Counted from the first letter of the stretch, positions 17,728 to 27,019 are shown. The stretch is 64,000 bases of DNA from a bacterium (GCA_023382385.1 JAHDVH010000003.1:1-64000), one strand, 5' to 3'. Notes: generated by a model not told the origin, from the sequence alone. Program-made: numbers and translations.

Positions 17728-19450
17728 ATCGATGATCCAACTCGCTGAGTTTTACCTCGATAAACGTCGGGCGACCATGCGGGCAGCTGGATGGCTGCTG
17801 AGTGCTGAACAGCTCATCGACCAATGCAGTCATCTCCTCAACCCTGAGTTCATCACCCGTGCGAATCGCGGCTTTGCACGCGAAGCCCGCAGCAAGTGAC
17901 TCGCGTGGGCCGAGGCGTGCACGACGAAACTCCTCATACTCGGAGATCGTCTCACGAAGCATGGATGCTTCGGACGCGTGCCTCAAACCTGCCGGCACGG
18001 CCTCAATGCTGTAGGCCCGCGGTCCGAAGTCGCGTACGACGAAACCGAATGCTCCAAGTTCTGTTTTTATTTCCTGAAAAGTCGCATCCTCTTCCGGACT
18101 GAGTTCGAGTAGGAGGGGAAACAAGAGCTGCTGCGAAGCAAAGGCGCGCTGATCAAAACTTCGTAAAGCGCGCTCATAGAGCACTCGCTCGTGCGCAGCG
18201 TGTTGATCGATGATGGCAAGCCCGGAACGGATTGGAGCGATAAGATATTTTGCGTGAACCTGGTAGATTTGCGGGCGAAGGCGAATAGTCGATGGCTGCT
18301 CCTGAGATCTCGACGCCGCGACGTTCTGCTCTTCACCTGAAGATCTTGCCGCAGAGTGTGACGGAGTAAACACCGGACCACCCAAATCTGTTCCAAAAAT
18401 GGTCGCGGTCGAAGGACTTGGCTTATGCTGCGTTGTGAAGTCTCTTATCTCGGTTAGTGCACTTTGCTGTCCCTTCAACGCTTCTCGCAGTGCCTCAAAA
18501 ACCGCAGCGTTCACCAGCCGCTCATCGGAAAAACGAACTTCACGTTTTGCCGGATGAACATTGACGTCCACAACGGAAGGGTCAAGCTCGATAAACAGCA
18601 CGTAGAACGGCCATTCGCCCTCGTCAATCCAATCGCGCAGCGCGCCTTTAATTACACCCGCTACAGACGTGCTTTGAAATGGCCGCCGATTCACATAAAG
18701 AAACTGATCGCCGCGACCGCGGCGATTAAGCTCTCGATTGCCCAATGCGCCCCGCACCCGCACACTCCGCAACTGGTGATCAACAGGCAGCAGTTTACCA
18801 TCAATAGCGGAACCGAATACATCACGTGCTCGCACGTCAAACTCACCCGCAGGCCACACGAACTGCAAGGATTCCCCATGGCGAAATGACCAGGACACCT
18901 CAGGGTAGGCCAGCGCGTAGGTTCTCAGCGTCCGAATGCAGTGTGACAGCTCTGTCGCATCAGCTTTCAGGAACTTTGCCCGTGCGGGAGTATTGAAGAA
19001 CAGCGAACGCACGCGAACCAATGTTCCACGTGGCGCTGACGTTGCCTCCTCTCTTGCAATATCACCACCAACAACATGTATACGGTGTGCAGCGGAAGAG
19101 ACTCCGTCGTATGAAATTATCTCAAATTCACAGACTGACGCAATGCTTGGCAGCGCTTCTCCGCGAAAGCCCAGCGTCGAGATTGCGAAGATGCTGGAAC
19201 CTGCCTCAAGTTTTGATGTTGCGTGACGCTCCAGTGACAGCAGCATATCGTCTCTTGACATGCCTACACCGTCATCACGCACGGCAATCAGCTCACGCCC
19301 GGACCCCTCAATGTCGATGTCGATCTTTCGAGCATCTGCGTCAAGCGCGTTGTCTATCAGCTCCCGCAAGACAGAAGCTGGACGTTCAATCACTTCGCCC
19401 GCGGCAATTTGATTGACCAACTGCTCGGGGAGTATGCGAATCTTAGCCAC
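17711..19450 (-). CDS. mutL: DNA mismatch repair protein MutL (endonuclease type)
   Basis: A 579-residue GHKL ATPase and mismatch-repair coordinator. The N-terminus 'AKIRILPEQLVNQIAAGEVIERPAS' with ATP motifs 'DNALDAD', 'DDGVGM' and 'TLGFRGEAL' is canonical. The C-terminal domain carries the nicking motif DQHA(x)2E(x)4E at Asp415, plus 'ACKAAIR', 'CPHGRP' and a terminal 'FGR', so this MutL should nick DNA itself. The GTG at 19450 is chosen because conservation begins there; the upstream open frame overlaps the cyclodeaminase gene. It overlaps that gene's stop by 8 bases. Confidence 0.96.
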   Translation of the reverse strand: MAKIRILPEQLVNQIAAGEVIERPASVLRELIDNALDADARKIDIDIEGSGRELIAVRDDGVGMSRDDMLLSLERHATSKLEAGSSIFAISTLGFRGEALPSIASVCEFEIISYDGVSSAAHRIHVVGGDIAREEATSAPRGTLVRVRSLFFNTPARAKFLKADATELSHCIRTLRTYALAYPEVSWSFRHGESLQFVWPAGEFDVRARDVFGSAIDGKLLPVDHQLRSVRVRGALGNRELNRRGRGDQFLYVNRRPFQSTSVAGVIKGALRDWIDEGEWPFYVLFIELDPSVVDVNVHPAKREVRFSDERLVNAAVFEALREALKGQQSALTEIRDFTTQHKPSPSTATIFGTDLGGPVFTPSHSAARSSGEEQNVAASRSQEQPSTIRLRPQIYQVHAKYLIAPIRSGLAIIDQHAAHERVLYERALRSFDQRAFASQQLLFPLLLELSPEEDATFQEIKTELGAFGFVVRDFGPRAYSIEAVPAGLRHASEASMLRETISEYEEFRRARLGPRESLAAGFACKAAIRTGDELRVEEMTALVDELFSTQQPSSCPHGRPTFIEVKLSELDHRFGRTG

Positions 19451-20096
19451 GTAGTTTTGTAGAGACGAAAGTTCGCAGTTCGTCCAGTATTTTCCGCGAT
19501 GCGCTCCGCGCTTCACGGACTTCAATACGAAGTTTGGCAGCCTCGTCATCCTCTCTTTCAAGCAAGTTGATGAGAACATTGTTTGCGGCACCCTCAAGCC
19601 CGGCGACCAACATTTCGGCACCGGTTGCTGCATCGGACAAGGTGTTAGGATTGCCATTTTGGATGACTATGCTTGCATCGCTAAGCGCTGCGAGACATTG
19701 CTGCATCGTCTGGCGAGGAACTTCTATCGTCGCCATAGTGGATTCTGCAATCTCGCGCGCCTTGAATTCCTTCTCTTCTGTGGTCGTTTCCGGCAATCGA
19801 TTTGCCACACGAAATCGATTAAAGGCCCAGGTGTCCAAGTCCACCTGCCTCGTTAATAAGTGGCGCAACGCGTCAATGCGGGTTTTGGTCGAAGTGAGTA
19901 CCTCGGTAACTGATTCAAAACCCTTTTTTCCTATCGTAAACTCACACACCATAACCAGAAGACCTGCACCGATTGCCCCGGAAAGTGCAGCAGCACTGCC
20001 ACCACCGGGAGCAGGGGATTTTGCGGCGATTTGCTCAACGAACCCGGCGACGGGTTGGTAGATCAGTTTGGAGGGCATATCCTTCATATTTGACAT
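19443..20096 (-). CDS. cyclodeaminase/cyclohydrolase family protein (FTCD C-terminal-like)
   Basis: A 217-residue all-helical protein with the family signature 'SPAPGGGSAAALSGAIGAGLL' near the N-terminus. Family members are formimidoyltetrahydrofolate cyclodeaminases or methenyl-THF cyclohydrolases (FchA). It begins two bases after the stop of the glutamate formimidoyltransferase gene; together they are the two halves of the bifunctional FTCD enzyme as separate polypeptides, so formimino-THF deamination to methenyl-THF is the best reading. No histidine-degradation genes are nearby. Confidence 0.82.
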   Translation of the reverse strand: MSNMKDMPSKLIYQPVAGFVEQIAAKSPAPGGGSAAALSGAIGAGLLVMVCEFTIGKKGFESVTEVLTSTKTRIDALRHLLTRQVDLDTWAFNRFRVANRLPETTTEEKEFKAREIAESTMATIEVPRQTMQQCLAALSDASIVIQNGNPNTLSDAATGAEMLVAGLEGAANNVLINLLEREDDEAAKLRIEVREARSASRKILDELRTFVSTKLRG

Positions 20097-20098
20097 TT

Positions 20099-21148
20099 CT
20101 AAGACTCCGATATCGCGTATTCAATCACTTTCTTCTTCAAATCAAATGGCCTAAAGGAAGAGAGTCCCAACCGTTGTTCTGCCAGTGCGGCCGCCTCTAA
20201 CTCCGATTTGGGTCGCGGCAGACCATCCCGCCAAATGTAGTACTCAGCAGCAAGCAGCAGCGCTTCGAGCGGTATTAGCCCGACAACTTCGGAACCGAAC
20301 ACCTCGACCTGCCTCTCTGCACTCTCATACTTGGTCTGCTCGTACGCAATGTGCGGTGATGTGATTAAGTAATTCGTCAGATTGATAGAGACTTGACAAA
20401 ATTCGTCCTCTTCCAGATAGACTCCCATCGCCTTGCAGTTCTGCAACGGGCCTGGGTGATGCACGGCTTTGCCGAGCGAATTCAGCACGGTCGCACCAGA
20501 CTTGTCCTTGAGCGGCCAACCGAGCTGTCGAATATGCAATGCAATGTCGTGCGCGAGATCAACATCTTTCGTGCGAAGATTGACATTGTAAGCCACCAGA
20601 AAGAAACGAGCTCCTGTTATCAAACAGCCGAACTTGGGGACAAACTTGTGTGGCCCGAAGTCCGGAATCCATTCTGGGCTTACCATCTTTTCCGCGAGAG
20701 CTTCGTATTCACCTTTGCGAATCTTCGCAAGATTGCTGCGATCTGGTCGCGTCGCAGCCGCCTCATAAAGGTATACGGGTATCCCGAGCTCATCTCCGAC
20801 CCGTTTGCCTAATTGACGTGACAATTCTGCGCAATCTGCCATAGTAATGTCCCGCACCGGAACGAAAGGCGCAACATCCACAGCGCCACTTCTCGGATGC
20901 TCGCCATGGTGGACGGTCATATCAATTTCCTCTGCAGCAGCTGCTGTCAGTCGAAATGTCGCCTCAACGCATGCTTGAGGTTCGCCAGCGAAGGTGATCA
21001 CACATCGATTGTAATCTCCGTTCGGATCTACGTCCAGTAGCTTCACTCCTCGAACTGCGGGGATCACGCTAACGATTCGATCGATTTTCGCGCGATCACG
21101 ACCTTCGGAAATGTTCGGCACACATTCAACGATTGGAGTACGGCTCAT
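20099..21148 (-). CDS. glutamate formimidoyltransferase
   Basis: A 349-residue protein matching the N-terminal and middle domains of FTCD ('ECVPNISEGRD', 'HHGEHPRSGAVDVAPFVPV', 'GCLITGARFFLVAYNVNL'). It transfers a formimino (or formyl) group between N-formiminoglutamate and tetrahydrofolate. His in the 'HHGEHPRSG' block is the family's catalytic region. The C-terminal approximately 45 residues extend beyond the minimal transferase. It is immediately upstream of its functional partner, the cyclodeaminase, with a 2-base gap. Confidence 0.9.
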   Translation of the reverse strand: MSRTPIVECVPNISEGRDRAKIDRIVSVIPAVRGVKLLDVDPNGDYNRCVITFAGEPQACVEATFRLTAAAAEEIDMTVHHGEHPRSGAVDVAPFVPVRDITMADCAELSRQLGKRVGDELGIPVYLYEAAATRPDRSNLAKIRKGEYEALAEKMVSPEWIPDFGPHKFVPKFGCLITGARFFLVAYNVNLRTKDVDLAHDIALHIRQLGWPLKDKSGATVLNSLGKAVHHPGPLQNCKAMGVYLEEDEFCQVSINLTNYLITSPHIAYEQTKYESAERQVEVFGSEVVGLIPLEALLLAAEYYIWRDGLPRPKSELEAAALAEQRLGLSSFRPFDLKKKVIEYAISES

Positions 21149-21154
21149 TTACCC

Positions 21155-22594
21155 TCACGTTCCCGCATTAGCGGCACGAAATACCGCACGAATAATATTG
21201 TCCTGAGTAGTTCTAACATAGTGTCGTGAGCAGCGATAGTTGTTGCAGATCATCGCGAAAGCCAGTTCCTTACCGTTGTCAAGCCCGATGTAGCCCGCGA
21301 GTGCCGAGACATTTGTCATCGTTCCCGTCTTTGCCCGGACTCTGCCGAACAGCACAGGTTCTGACAGCCGTCCACTCAGTGTTCCGTCCACGCCTGATTG
21401 TGCAAGTGAGGCTTCAAAAACAGTTCCCTGAGATGAAGCGGCCATTCTTATCAAAAGTGCCACGACTGCTTGCGCCGACATCAGGTTCTGGCGGGACAGC
21501 CCTGATCCGTCCTGAAGCGACAATTGGTCGCGATGGATGTTGCCATTTCGCGCGACATCCATGACATAACGTAAACCGGCTTCCGGTGATCCCTGTCCGC
21601 GCTTTACGGATCCGATTGCGGATAGCAGATACTCAGCAAGATAGTTGTCACTATCCTTGTTAATCATCGCCACAATCTCCGAGAGGGGCGGAGAAAGCCA
21701 TTCAATCAATTGAATTCCATTTGAGGGAACGGGTTCGCGCCTGACGAGAATTTGGCCGCTGACTTCAATACCTTTCCGCGCCAGCGCATCGCGCAAGGCC
21801 AGTCCAAAGTAGTGCGCAGGATTCTGAATCGGAAACCACAAGTATTGCGGCTTGTCACCACGCGCCATCACGCCCGAGATTTCCAGTTCATCGCGGCAGG
21901 GAGTGATGTTGTATTCAATCCAGCTCTCCTCCCCAGCCGTTGCAGTACTCACGTCGTTGATGATCTCTATTTGGGCGAATGGAGGCTCCAGCGTGACCAT
22001 CGCGGTATCTCCAACTGCCTTCCCCGGCTCGATTTTAACATGGCAGACGTTACTGTTGAACCCCACAGCATCAATTGCGGGGGCGAACCCTTCGCGCAGG
22101 TCGCCCATCTCCCAGACGGCGTTGCCGCACGTGTGCTGGTAATTTGCCGTATAGATGATGAGATCCCCGTTTACTCTCTTCAACCCCTTGCTCTGCAGTT
22201 CGCTTGCCAACTTGTTCAGAGCGGCTTGACCAAGATCCTTGCGCGCCTTAACTTGAAAAGATGCATCCCCCGCACAATCGACAAGAAGATTCCCATTCAA
22301 TCCGCCCTGCGGGTCAATTTGTCCCTGTGCAAGCACTTTAGTCTTGAATCGATGGTCTGCACCAAACGCCTCGAGTCCTGCAGCAGTCGTCCAAAGTTTC
22401 GTCACAGAAGCCGGAATCAACAACCGGTCCGCATCAGTGCTGACAAGTTCCCGTTTAGAGTCCATGTCAACAAAGAGGATGCTCCAGGACGAGCCGCGCA
22501 GCGGTTCAAGAGCAAGCAGTGAGTCAACCGACCGCGAAGTCTCTCCCGCACTCAAAGTTGATGCGAGAAGTTGAACCAGAACAAGAAGAGCCAT
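21155..22594 (-). CDS. dacB: D-alanyl-D-alanine carboxypeptidase/endopeptidase, PBP4 family
   Basis: An S13-family penicillin-binding protein of about 479 residues, exported to the periplasm to trim or cleave peptidoglycan cross-links. Active-site motifs: SxxK in 'PASVTKLW', SxN in 'KDSDNYLAEYLL' and KTG in 'RAKTGTMTNVSALAG'. The start is uncertain. The ATG at 22594 gives a hydrophobic signal sequence without a basic N-terminus. A CTG at 22627, with GAGG eight bases upstream, would give a better signal peptide ('SLLRLARLLAMALL...') but is a rare start codon. The frame continues upstream into xerD in a different phase. Confidence 0.9.
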   Translation of the reverse strand: MALLVLVQLLASTLSAGETSRSVDSLLALEPLRGSSWSILFVDMDSKRELVSTDADRLLIPASVTKLWTTAAGLEAFGADHRFKTKVLAQGQIDPQGGLNGNLLVDCAGDASFQVKARKDLGQAALNKLASELQSKGLKRVNGDLIIYTANYQHTCGNAVWEMGDLREGFAPAIDAVGFNSNVCHVKIEPGKAVGDTAMVTLEPPFAQIEIINDVSTATAGEESWIEYNITPCRDELEISGVMARGDKPQYLWFPIQNPAHYFGLALRDALARKGIEVSGQILVRREPVPSNGIQLIEWLSPPLSEIVAMINKDSDNYLAEYLLSAIGSVKRGQGSPEAGLRYVMDVARNGNIHRDQLSLQDGSGLSRQNLMSAQAVVALLIRMAASSQGTVFEASLAQSGVDGTLSGRLSEPVLFGRVRAKTGTMTNVSALAGYIGLDNGKELAFAMICNNYRCSRHYVRTTQDNIIRAVFRAANAGT

Positions 22595-22631
22595 CGCAAG
22601 GAGCCGGGCGAGACGAAGCAGACTCAGAAAT

Positions 22632-23588
22632 TTATCCTCGCGGGTGAAAGGTGCGAACGACTTCGGTAAGGTAGTCGCGGTCGAGGTGAGTGTAGATTTC
22701 AGTAGTGGATATTGAGGAGTGGCCAAGAAGTTCCTGCACGACGCGCAAGTCGGCGCCGCCTTCCAAAAGATGTGTTGCAAAACTATGTCGCAGCGTATGA
22801 GGGGTCAATTTGCCGGCATACCCCGCGATCGCGCACAGTCGCTTGAGCACCGCCGCGCAACCAAAGCGTGTCATTGGCAGCCCACGCTTGGTCAAGAAAA
22901 CGAAATCCCCCGACTTCTCAGGCAGAGCTACCGGCTTGCCGGTATCTGATTTGCCGCAGATGAATGGACGACCGCGAGTTAGATAGTCCCGAAGTGCTGA
23001 AGCAGCGCGCTTGCCAAATGGAACAATTCGCTCTTTGCCGCCCTTTCCGCGAATACGAACGACACTCTCTGCGAAGCTGACCTGCGTCACTCTGAGTCCA
23101 CTCAGCTCGGAAACCCGCAGACCGCATGAGTATGCCACTTCGATAAGAGCACGGTTTCGCAACGCTTCCGGTGCGTCGCCGTCTGTCGCGGACAACAGAG
23201 ACTCAATAACCTCAACGGACGCCAGCTTGGGCAGGGGACGACGGGTGACAATGCCTTTCAGTTCCTCCGCCGGACTGCGCTCTATCCTGTGTTCGCGCAC
23301 GCACCATTTATAGAAATTCCGTACAGATGCCAATCGCCGATTTACACTTCGCGGAGAATCGTTTCCTGTCAGCGCGTCAAACGCAGAAGTCAGTTCTTCC
23401 CGATCGGCCTGCAATAGCTTCACGCCAGATTCAGATAGGACAACCGCAAGACTTGACAGGTCGTATCTGTACGCGGAAATTGTGTTGGAAGACAGCTGGC
23501 GCTCGTACCGGCGCGCGCGCAACCAGTCCTCAATCAACTGGAGTTCCGTTGGATCAACCTCTGACAAACGGATTGTGGAGCTTTTCAT
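22632..23588 (-). CDS. xerD: XerC/XerD-type tyrosine recombinase
   Basis: A 318-residue site-specific recombinase. An N-terminal SAM-like core-binding domain (about 10-105) precedes a catalytic domain with Arg in 'SCGLRVSELSGL', Lys in 'IRGKGGKERIVPFG', 'HTLRHSFATHLL', 'LLGHSSISTTEIYTH' and the nucleophile Tyr in 'EIYTHLD'. The set matches chromosome-dimer-resolving Xer proteins, and the gene lies in a housekeeping operon, so it is not a phage integrase. XerC and XerD cannot be told apart here. The ATG at 23588 is chosen; it overlaps the MBL gene by 35 bases. Confidence 0.9.
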   Translation of the reverse strand: MKSSTIRLSEVDPTELQLIEDWLRARRYERQLSSNTISAYRYDLSSLAVVLSESGVKLLQADREELTSAFDALTGNDSPRSVNRRLASVRNFYKWCVREHRIERSPAEELKGIVTRRPLPKLASVEVIESLLSATDGDAPEALRNRALIEVAYSCGLRVSELSGLRVTQVSFAESVVRIRGKGGKERIVPFGKRAASALRDYLTRGRPFICGKSDTGKPVALPEKSGDFVFLTKRGLPMTRFGCAAVLKRLCAIAGYAGKLTPHTLRHSFATHLLEGGADLRVVQELLGHSSISTTEIYTHLDRDYLTEVVRTFHPRG

Positions 23589-24180
23589 GTCCGACGGTCG
23601 TGGTATCTCCGTGACCTGGATAGATGACTGTTTCCTCGGGAAGAGTGTAGATCTTCTCTCTGATTGCGCGATGGAGGGCTCGCTCGTCGGAGTCCGGAAA
23701 GTCCGTGCGGCCAATAGACTCTAAGAACAGGACGTCTCCGCCAATGAGCGAACCTTCGGAGTAAAAGGCCAGTGATCCCGGTGAATGCCCGGGCACATGG
23801 AACAGTTGAAATGTAACGTCCCCGCAAACCAAGCTCATCCCTTCGTCGAGCACTTCGTCGGCGTCAGGCGAGATCACCGGAAGACCCGTCCAAACCGATA
23901 GATTCAACTCCGGATTCGTCAACTTAGCGCGGTCCAGTGGGTGAATGCATAGCGGCACATTAAGTGCCGCCTTTGCGACGGAGTTTTCGGCGATATGGTC
24001 CACATGCCCGTGAGTGTTTACGATTCGTGTAATTCGCAACCCCTGATTCTGAATCCACCGCAGAAGGCTTTCGGTCTCCGCTCCGGGATCAAACCAAATG
24101 GCATCCTTTGTTCTCTCGCACCACGCGATGATCGTATTCATCTGATACGGCCCGACCGCGCGGCTTTCGACCCTCAACAT
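23554..24180 (-). CDS. metallo-beta-lactamase-fold hydrolase (glyoxalase II-like)
   Basis: A 208-residue MBL-fold protein with the zinc motif 'THGHVDH' (about 57-63), a second ligand in 'HVPGHSPGS', and 'YPGHGDTT' near the end. This small glyoxalase II-like class (YcbL type) hydrolyses thioesters such as S-lactoylglutathione analogues, though many members are uncharacterised. It overlaps rpe by 7 bases and xerD by 35 bases. Confidence 0.88.
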   Translation of the reverse strand: MLRVESRAVGPYQMNTIIAWCERTKDAIWFDPGAETESLLRWIQNQGLRITRIVNTHGHVDHIAENSVAKAALNVPLCIHPLDRAKLTNPELNLSVWTGLPVISPDADEVLDEGMSLVCGDVTFQLFHVPGHSPGSLAFYSEGSLIGGDVLFLESIGRTDFPDSDERALHRAIREKIYTLPEETVIYPGHGDTTTVGHEKLHNPFVRG

Positions 24181-24845
24181 CCCGCCGCCTTACGCAAGTC
24201 AAATACGTTCTTCCTGAAATCCCCTCGAAACAGAGCGCTGCCGGCAACCAACCGTTCGGCACCGGCCTCAACAACTGACGGCGCGGTCAGCGGATCAACG
24301 CCACCGTCCACCGAGATCATGAAGTCACCCTTTGTTTGCTGCCAGAGCCGTAAAGTCGCCAACTTCTCCAGCGCCAAGGGAAGAAACGTCTGTCCACCAA
24401 ATCCGGGATTCACACTCATGACAAGCACGATGTCAGCAATGTCGAGCACGTGTTCTATCGAGCTCACCGGAGTCGACGGGTTCACCGCAACTCCCGCACG
24501 GCAACCGAGCTCGCGAATGCGTGTCAGAGTACGGTGCAGATGAGGACTGACCTCAGAGTGGACAGTGATGGCGTCGGCACCCGCCTTCGCATAGGCTTCA
24601 ATGGAGTGTTCCGGCTTTTCGATCATCAGGTGCACGTCAAGCTCGAGCTTGGTGCAAGTTCTGATTTGCGAAATGATCGGGGGGCCAAAGGTGAGATTCG
24701 GGACGAAATGACCGTCCATCACATCGCAGTGCAGAACCGTCACCTGTTCTGATTCACACTTTCGAACTTCGTCCTCGAGATTCAGGAAGTCCGCAGACAG
24801 CAAGGACGGCGCAATGTGAATTTGATACTTTGGCTGCAAAGGCAT
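24174..24845 (-). CDS. rpe: ribulose-phosphate 3-epimerase
   Basis: A 223-residue TIM barrel that interconverts ribulose 5-phosphate and xylulose 5-phosphate in the pentose phosphate pathway. Diagnostic motifs are 'APSLLSADF', 'HCDVMDGHFVPNLTFGP', 'DVHLMI', 'VMSVNPGFGGQ' and 'ISVDGGV'. Metal and catalytic residues (His, Asp in the DVMDGHF and VDGG blocks) are all present. It overlaps the PASTA gene by one base. Confidence 0.96.
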   Translation of the reverse strand: MPLQPKYQIHIAPSLLSADFLNLEDEVRKCESEQVTVLHCDVMDGHFVPNLTFGPPIISQIRTCTKLELDVHLMIEKPEHSIEAYAKAGADAITVHSEVSPHLHRTLTRIRELGCRAGVAVNPSTPVSSIEHVLDIADIVLVMSVNPGFGGQTFLPLALEKLATLRLWQQTKGDFMISVDGGVDPLTAPSVVEAGAERLVAGSALFRGDFRKNVFDLRKAAGC

Positions 24846-25651
24846 TAGTTCGCTTCCGGATTTGCAGTACTTTCATTTGAATTGTCGGGTCCACTCTGAG
24901 GAACTGCGACAATCAATTCAACTTCTGTCATTTGTTCCACCTCGGTGCCGGACACGATGCTCTGCGCGATCACAGTACCCGCCGTAAACACATTCGTGTT
25001 CTTGCGCGTAACTTTGCCCAGCCGTAACCCTGATTCGAGCAACGCCTGACGTGCCTCATGCAGAGACAAATCCACCAGAGTTGGGACCACAATCGTCTGC
25101 GGACGCGGCCCAAGGGAGACAACCAACTGCACCGCCTCAACTCCGCGCACGGGCGTGCCGGGTTCTGGCCGCTGTTTGACTATCCCGCCCTTCGGGACGA
25201 TTGCTGAAAAATCGTAGCTAATCCCTGAAGGCGATATCAGCAAGCCTAAATTGCGGCATTCGATTTCTGCATCCCGTTGATCAAGACCAGTTAGGTCCGG
25301 AATGGCATTTATGCTCCCAGAACGTGACGGGACGATGTGAATTGTCCTGCCGGGTTTTGCAAAAGCGCCCGGAAGCGGCCGTTGTTCAAGCACAGTGCCT
25401 TCGGGCACATTCCCACCGATTTTCGCGGGTTCAACTTCGACTCGGAACCCCCCTTGCTCCGCAGTTCCGCGCGCTTCACCAATCGTCATGCCCTCAAGTT
25501 TTGGAACAGGCCTTTCGCTGCCATGACGAGTGTAAAGGGGCATGATGAGCCAGTCCGTCACCATGCCCGCAAAGAGTAACAACAAAAAAACCAGTAAGGT
25601 GCTTGCGCCGAGGATGCGCCACTTGCTCCCCGGCTGCGAGGCGGTAGGCAT
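24845..25651 (-). CDS. membrane-anchored protein with three PASTA domains
   Basis: A 268-residue protein with a short cytoplasmic N-terminus, one membrane segment (about 14-35), then three PASTA repeats (about 48-115, 116-186, 190-255), each with 'VP(K/D/T)L...G(M/L)..(G/R)(E/D)A' openings. PASTA domains bind peptidoglycan fragments. No kinase or transpeptidase domain is fused, unlike PrkC or PBP2x. A PASTA protein near rpe and rsmB recalls the rsmB-stp-prkC-rsgA-rpe neighbourhood of many bacteria with the kinase missing. It may help with wall sensing or scaffolding. Confidence 0.85.
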   Translation of the reverse strand: MPTASQPGSKWRILGASTLLVFLLLLFAGMVTDWLIMPLYTRHGSERPVPKLEGMTIGEARGTAEQGGFRVEVEPAKIGGNVPEGTVLEQRPLPGAFAKPGRTIHIVPSRSGSINAIPDLTGLDQRDAEIECRNLGLLISPSGISYDFSAIVPKGGIVKQRPEPGTPVRGVEAVQLVVSLGPRPQTIVVPTLVDLSLHEARQALLESGLRLGKVTRKNTNVFTAGTVIAQSIVSGTEVEQMTEVELIVAVPQSGPDNSNESTANPEAN

Positions 25652-25653
25652 AC

Positions 25654-27003
25654 TTAATGCTGCGACATGCGACGCAGTCGTGTCGCAAAGGCTCCGTCGG
25701 TTTCGTGTATGTGAGTAAATGTCTCGAGGTCACCATGTCCGCCGACTACGGACTCGGTTAGGAACCCGCGTGCATCTTCACGCAGAAAATCGGGATGCGT
25801 CTTCAAAAATGCTTGGACAATCTCGACATTTTCCGAAGGCAGGATGCTGCACGTCGAGTAGACTAATACTCCGCCGGGCTTGACCAGTTCTGCCGCATGA
25901 TCCAGGATTTCATGCTGTAAGGCGTGCTGGAGGCCAATGTGATGGCTCTTGCGGCGCCAGCGAAGGTCGGGCTGTTTCCGAAGCAAACCGGTGGCTGAAC
26001 AAGGGACGTCCGCGATGACCCGGTCATACTGCTCACCCGCGAACGTCGTCGCGTCCGCCTGAATCACCTGCACCTCTGTCGCGCCGACTCGAACAAGATT
26101 TTCTTGCAAACGCTGGAGTCTGTGACTGTCAACGTCCACCGCAGTCAGGCTTCCCTGACCTCGCATTTTTCGCCAAATCGCCAACGTTTTGCCTCCCGGC
26201 GCGGCACAAAGATCGAGAACTTTCTCGCCGGGCGCGGGATCAAGCAGAGCCGCAGCCAGACCCGCACTCTCATCCTGAACCGAAACTTTGCCTTCGTCCA
26301 GCCAACCCTGAACCAGCGGGAACGACGGAGCGTGCAGTCGGTAGTATCCGTCCAGAAACGGCGAATGTTCCCACTTCACCTCGTGTTCGTCAAGTTCCCT
26401 TTCAAAGTCCTCCGCCCCGTCCAAGTTCATTAGAAAGACTGTGATTGGCGGACGATGGTTAGCCACATCCAGCGCGCGTTCAGCCTCTTCCAGACCGAAC
26501 CGCTCGACTAATTCCCTGACAATCCAGCGAGGCGTTGAGTAGAGGAAAGACATACGCGCCAGATCGTCGGCTCCGTCGGGAGGTGTCGTCCAGCGCTCTC
26601 GCTCCCTTGCCAGCCGTCGCAAAATCGCATTGGTCAGCCCCCCCGCCTTCTTGCCCAATCTCTGAATGGCAAGCTCAACTGTTTGGCTGACGGCCGCATG
26701 GTCAGGTATCCGGTCCTGACCGTACAGCTGATAGGCCCCCATTCTCAGGAGAATCCGGGCAACCGGATCGGCACGACGGTAGTCACCATGAAACACGGGC
26801 GTCAGGATGCTGTCCAGCCGTCCTCGCCAGCGAATGGTGCCCCAGTAGAGGTCTGCGGCCAAAGCGCGGTCGCTGCCACGCAACTGTGAAGAGCCGAGGT
26901 GCTTAGACAGCACTTCGTCTGCATATTCTTCAGTCTTTTCCAGTTCTACCAGCGCGTCGGCCGCAACAACCCGCGCTGTGGATGCCGTTGTCCCCGTGGG
27001 CAT
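25654..27003 (-). CDS. rsmB: 16S rRNA (cytosine-C5)-methyltransferase RsmB
   Basis: A 449-residue protein: NusB-like RNA-binding domain (about 8-145), then a SAM-dependent methyltransferase ('LDLCAAPGGKT', 'ADVPCSATGLLRKQPD', 'YSTCSILPSENVEIV'). The two active-site cysteines are in the PCS and TCS motifs. It methylates C967 of 16S rRNA (E. coli numbering). The start has AAGGA seven bases before the ATG. It is the first gene of the ten-gene minus-strand run. Confidence 0.93.
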   Translation of the reverse strand: MPTGTTASTARVVAADALVELEKTEEYADEVLSKHLGSSQLRGSDRALAADLYWGTIRWRGRLDSILTPVFHGDYRRADPVARILLRMGAYQLYGQDRIPDHAAVSQTVELAIQRLGKKAGGLTNAILRRLARERERWTTPPDGADDLARMSFLYSTPRWIVRELVERFGLEEAERALDVANHRPPITVFLMNLDGAEDFERELDEHEVKWEHSPFLDGYYRLHAPSFPLVQGWLDEGKVSVQDESAGLAAALLDPAPGEKVLDLCAAPGGKTLAIWRKMRGQGSLTAVDVDSHRLQRLQENLVRVGATEVQVIQADATTFAGEQYDRVIADVPCSATGLLRKQPDLRWRRKSHHIGLQHALQHEILDHAAELVKPGGVLVYSTCSILPSENVEIVQAFLKTHPDFLREDARGFLTESVVGGHGDLETFTHIHETDGAFATRLRRMSQH

Positions 27004-27019
27004 TCGTGAATCCTTGTGA

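Noticed and set aside
21752-22522. 256-codon plus-strand frame opposite dacB
   Set aside because: All three PBP4 motifs are on the minus strand; the antisense protein has no recognisable features.
22632-23588. Integrase of a mobile element
   Set aside because: The recombinase has the Xer layout, sits in a housekeeping operon, and no attachment-site duplication, phage or plasmid genes are nearby.
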